DNA of 7,900 bases, taken from the NCBI GenBank assembly GCA_001303225.1, contig LJNI01000109.1:1-7900 (forward strand), given 5' to 3'. Shown one piece after another: positions 6,274 through 7,900 of this stretch. A model generated the notes under the pieces. That model was not told the origin of the DNA and searched no databases. It saw only the letters and a program-made list of their open reading frames with translations. The DNA is from a candidate division TA06 bacterium DG_78 (GTDB lineage Bacteria > Hydrothermota > Tepidihabitantia > SM23-42). The position numbers and the translations under genes were made by a program. Position 1 is the stretch's first letter. Each line of letters opens with the position of its first letter.

Positions 6274-6739
6274 TATCGATACCGAATTTTCTTAGTTTAT
6301 CTCTAATCTTCGCTGCCTCTTCATATGCTTCATTTTCCAATGCTTTTTTTAATTCCTCGCGCAATTTGAAAACTTCAATACCCTTTTTCTCTCCTGGACT
6401 CAATGTCCTTCCAATATGTTTATCACTCTGATGGATTTGTTTTAACAAATTTTTTATGTATGACTCGAATGAACGTACGCATTTACTGCAACCAAATCTT
6501 CCAACTCGTTTAAATTCAGCAAGGGTCATATAACAACCTGGGCATATTGTCTGCTCATCGTGTGCACTCTTTTCTTTAAGTAACTTTTGGAGTATTTCAA
6601 TAGGCGACATCTTTTTGGCTGTCATAAGACCGCGTTTGTGTGCACATGATTCACAGAGATGGAGCTCAACGGTTTTACCAGGCAACACTTCTTTAAAAAA
6701 AATAGTTGCTGGATTCTTTTTACACTCATCACATAGCAT
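6263..6739 (-). CDS. mcsA: McsA, zinc-finger activator of the arginine kinase, with UVR motif
   Basis: 158 residues. McsA binds McsB and stimulates its kinase activity; the UVR segment is shared with UvrB and ClpC and mediates protein-protein contacts. There are four Cys pairs: CDEC (3-6), CESC (29-32), CPGC (66-69) and CSKC (84-87), enough for two zinc sites as in Firmicutes McsA. Between residues 100 and 120 is a linker, then the UVR motif from Leu126 to Phe152 with the LREELKKALENEAYEEAAKI core. All family elements are intact. The ATG overlaps the lolD stop by 11 bases and is preceded by an AAGGAAG ribosome site lying inside the lolD end. The overlap with mcsB on the other side is also 11 bases. 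The order lolD-mcsA-mcsB differs from the ctsR-mcsA-mcsB-clpC order of Bacillus. Confidence 0.93.
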   Translation of the reverse strand: MLCDECKKNPATIFFKEVLPGKTVELHLCESCAHKRGLMTAKKMSPIEILQKLLKEKSAHDEQTICPGCYMTLAEFKRVGRFGCSKCVRSFESYIKNLLKQIHQSDKHIGRTLSPGEKKGIEVFKLREELKKALENEAYEEAAKIRDKLRKFGIDNVE

Positions 6740-7403
6740 AGAGTCTTCCTTCTCTTAAATTATACACATCAGTCCCCACCTTGGCAATATCCAATGAATG
6801 GGTAACCAAAATCATCGTTTTTCCTTCTTCTTTTAGACCAATAAACTCCTTAAGGAGTTTATTGGTATTGGCTTCATCGAGATTGCCTGTCGGTTCATCT
6901 GCGAGAATTATTAATGGCTCATTCATCAGTGCCCTCGCAACAGCAACCCGCTGTTTCTCACCTCCTGATATCTGACTCGGTAATCGATTCTTTTTATCAA
7001 CAACGCCAAATTTATCGAGTAATAATAACGCCCTATCACAAGCCTCAGGAGGAGGCATTCCCTTCACAAATGCAGGCAGGGCGACATTTTCTAAGCATGA
7101 AAATTCAGGCAAAAGATGATGAAACTGAAATACAAAACCAATTTTTTTGTTTTTTATTTCAGAAAGTTGGCTATCACTGTGTGACGATAGATCAACAGAT
7201 TCTAATAAAACCTGGCCATCAGACGGACGATCAAGACTACCAAGAATGTTCAGGAGCGTAGACTTACCACTACCTGACGGCCCAAAAATAACTACAAAGC
7301 TTCCTTTGGTGACCTTTAGATCAACACCCTTTAATACATCGATCGTCTCATTTTCCAAATAGTACGTCTTTGTGATATTCCTCGCTTCGAGAATATCACT
7401 CAT
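6729..7403 (-). CDS. lolD: Lipoprotein-releasing ABC transporter ATP-binding subunit LolD
   Basis: 224 residues, typical length. With LolC/E-type permeases it powers extraction of lipoproteins from the inner membrane for transfer to LolA. Motifs in order: Walker A GPSGSGKST (41-49), Q-loop Gln93 in VFQFHHLLPE, signature ISGGEKQR (145-152), Walker B LIILADEP (164-171) with catalytic Glu170, D-loop NLDE (174-177) and switch His202 in VTHS. The family also includes MacB- and FtsE-like ATPases; the adjacent LolC/E-type permease supports LolD. The start ATGAGTGA overlaps the permease stop by 8 bases and the 3' end overlaps mcsA by 11. Oddly, codons for residues 180-189 (TNKLLKEFIG) form a perfect 30-bp palindrome. 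Confidence 0.92.
   Translation of the reverse strand: MSDILEARNITKTYYLENETIDVLKGVDLKVTKGSFVVIFGPSGSGKSTLLNILGSLDRPSDGQVLLESVDLSSHSDSQLSEIKNKKIGFVFQFHHLLPEFSCLENVALPAFVKGMPPPEACDRALLLLDKFGVVDKKNRLPSQISGGEKQRVAVARALMNEPLIILADEPTGNLDEANTNKLLKEFIGLKEEGKTMILVTHSLDIAKVGTDVYNLREGRLYAM
6745..6751 (-). promoter_or_regulatory. Ribosome binding site of mcsA (AAGGAAG)
   Basis: Read on the minus strand, AAGGAAG lies five bases before the mcsA ATG at 6739, inside the last codons of lolD. It supports this start and suggests mcsA can initiate independently while still being coupled to lolD translation. Confidence 0.6.
6837..6866. repeat. Perfect 30-bp palindrome inside lolD
   Basis: The half ACCAATAAACTCCTT (6837-6851) is the exact reverse complement of the next 15 bases (6852-6866), with no spacer; the symmetry ends at 6836/6867 (G against A). 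It falls exactly on ten lolD codons (residues 180-189), so both strands read the same ten amino acids. As RNA it could fold into a stem of about 13 bp with a UUAA loop. The centre is CTCCTT-AAGGAG, a Shine-Dalgarno-like word joined to its complement. No T run follows on either strand, so it does not look like an intrinsic terminator. Confidence 0.9.
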
Positions 7404-7900
7404 TTCTCAATGCCTCAGTAGTGGTCAGCTGTGTTGCCCTCTTTGCAGGGTAAATTGTGGCGAGGAAACTGATAATGAGTGCAGCACATGCAGTAAGTAC
7501 GAAATCATCAGCAGACATTTCAACAGGCAGTGTTTCTATAAAATAGATATCTCCGGGTAAGCCGACCTGGTATGTATCGAGAATCAAGCACGCAAAGAAT
7601 GCAAAAACAAGACCCAGTGCTGTCCCAATAATACCAATCATGCTTCCATGATATATGAATATCTTCATGATCTGCTCAGAAGTAAATCCAAACGAACGGA
7701 GAATACCGATCTCTTTCGTCTTCTTTTTAACCATGTTAATGAGCGAGCCAATAATATTAAAACCGGCAACGAGTATGATTAACGTCAGCACAATGAATGT
7801 GATAATTTTCTCAATTTTAAGAGCAGCAAACACAGATTTATTCGACTCTATCCAATCCTGTGCTCGATATGGGTAACCAAGGTCATCTTCAATGATCGTT
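7396..7900 (-). CDS. Lipoprotein-releasing ABC transporter permease (LolC/LolE family), C-terminal part
   Basis: The frame is open to the right edge, so the N-terminal membrane helix and most of the periplasmic domain lie outside. The GTG at 7831-7833 is internal: the codons upstream of it read GYPYRAQDWIESNKSVF, matching the family's segment just before its second membrane helix. Visible: the end of the periplasmic domain; a helix over KIITFIVLTLIILVAGFNII; the coupling-helix region with KKKTKEIGILRSFGFTSEQI, a hallmark of LolC/E that contacts LolD; a second helix around SMIGIIGTALGLVFAFFACL; a short periplasmic loop; and a last helix near DFVLTACAALIISFLATIYP followed by PAKRAT...EALRNE. 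Whether it is LolC, LolE or a single LolF-like permease cannot be decided from this part. Its stop overlaps lolD by 8 bases. Confidence 0.9.
   Translation of the reverse strand, partial: TIIEDDLGYPYRAQDWIESNKSVFAALKIEKIITFIVLTLIILVAGFNIIGSLINMVKKKTKEIGILRSFGFTSEQIMKIFIYHGSMIGIIGTALGLVFAFFACLILDTYQVGLPGDIYFIETLPVEMSADDFVLTACAALIISFLATIYPAKRATQLTTTEALRNE

Noticed and set aside
6781..6975. Plus-strand reading frame opposite lolD, with AAGGAG from the palindrome as ribosome site.
   Set aside because: It is a shadow of a well-conserved ATPase gene, and its start codon lies upstream of the supposed ribosome site.

Overview
The window looks like part of a chromosome from an AT-rich, Gram-negative-type (diderm) bacterium. 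It encodes an outer-membrane TonB-dependent receptor ending in Phe and the LolC/E-LolD lipoprotein-release transporter, both of which need an outer membrane. The McsA-McsB arginine-kinase pair is classically a Firmicutes system and is found only patchily in diderms. Together with the LVIVD-repeat propellers, this points to an uncultured candidate-phylum lineage (WOR-3/Stahlbacteria-, Cloacimonadota- or Fermentibacterota-like). That placement is inference; no rRNA or marker gene is present. I see no mobile elements, tRNAs, rRNAs or CRISPR arrays.

Layout: (1) 1-3819, plus strand: a translationally coupled operon of two LVIVD-type beta-propeller proteins (the first cut by the left edge) and a 714-aa TonB-dependent receptor. 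The genes overlap by 8 and 4 bases, and a long hairpin sits across the receptor stop codon. (2) 3820-4284, plus strand: a 201-base regulatory gap and an orphan 87-codon gene. The gap holds a full-consensus sigma-54 (-24/-12) promoter, two adjacent related dyads about 85 and 100 bases upstream of the predicted start (where an enhancer-binding protein would sit), and then a near-perfect ribosome binding site. (3) 4302-5093, minus strand: a metallo-beta-lactamase-fold hydrolase converging on the small gene, with its own putative sigma-70 promoter in a 121-base gap rich in the word CGTAT/ATACG. (4) 5215-7900, minus strand: an operon transcribed lolC/E (cut by the right edge) - lolD - mcsA - mcsB, all overlapping by 8-11 bases.

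How the genes work together: the plus operon probably makes a surface or periplasmic complex in which secreted propellers partner an outer-membrane transporter; the substrate is unknown. The minus operon joins lipoprotein release from the inner membrane to protein-arginine phosphorylation (McsB with activator McsA), a quality-control mark for ClpCP-type proteases in Firmicutes. No clpC or ctsR lies in the window.

The most noteworthy items are the sigma-54-controlled orphan small gene with its tandem upstream dyads, a perfect 30-bp codon-register palindrome inside lolD, and the CGTAT-rich control region of the hydrolase gene.
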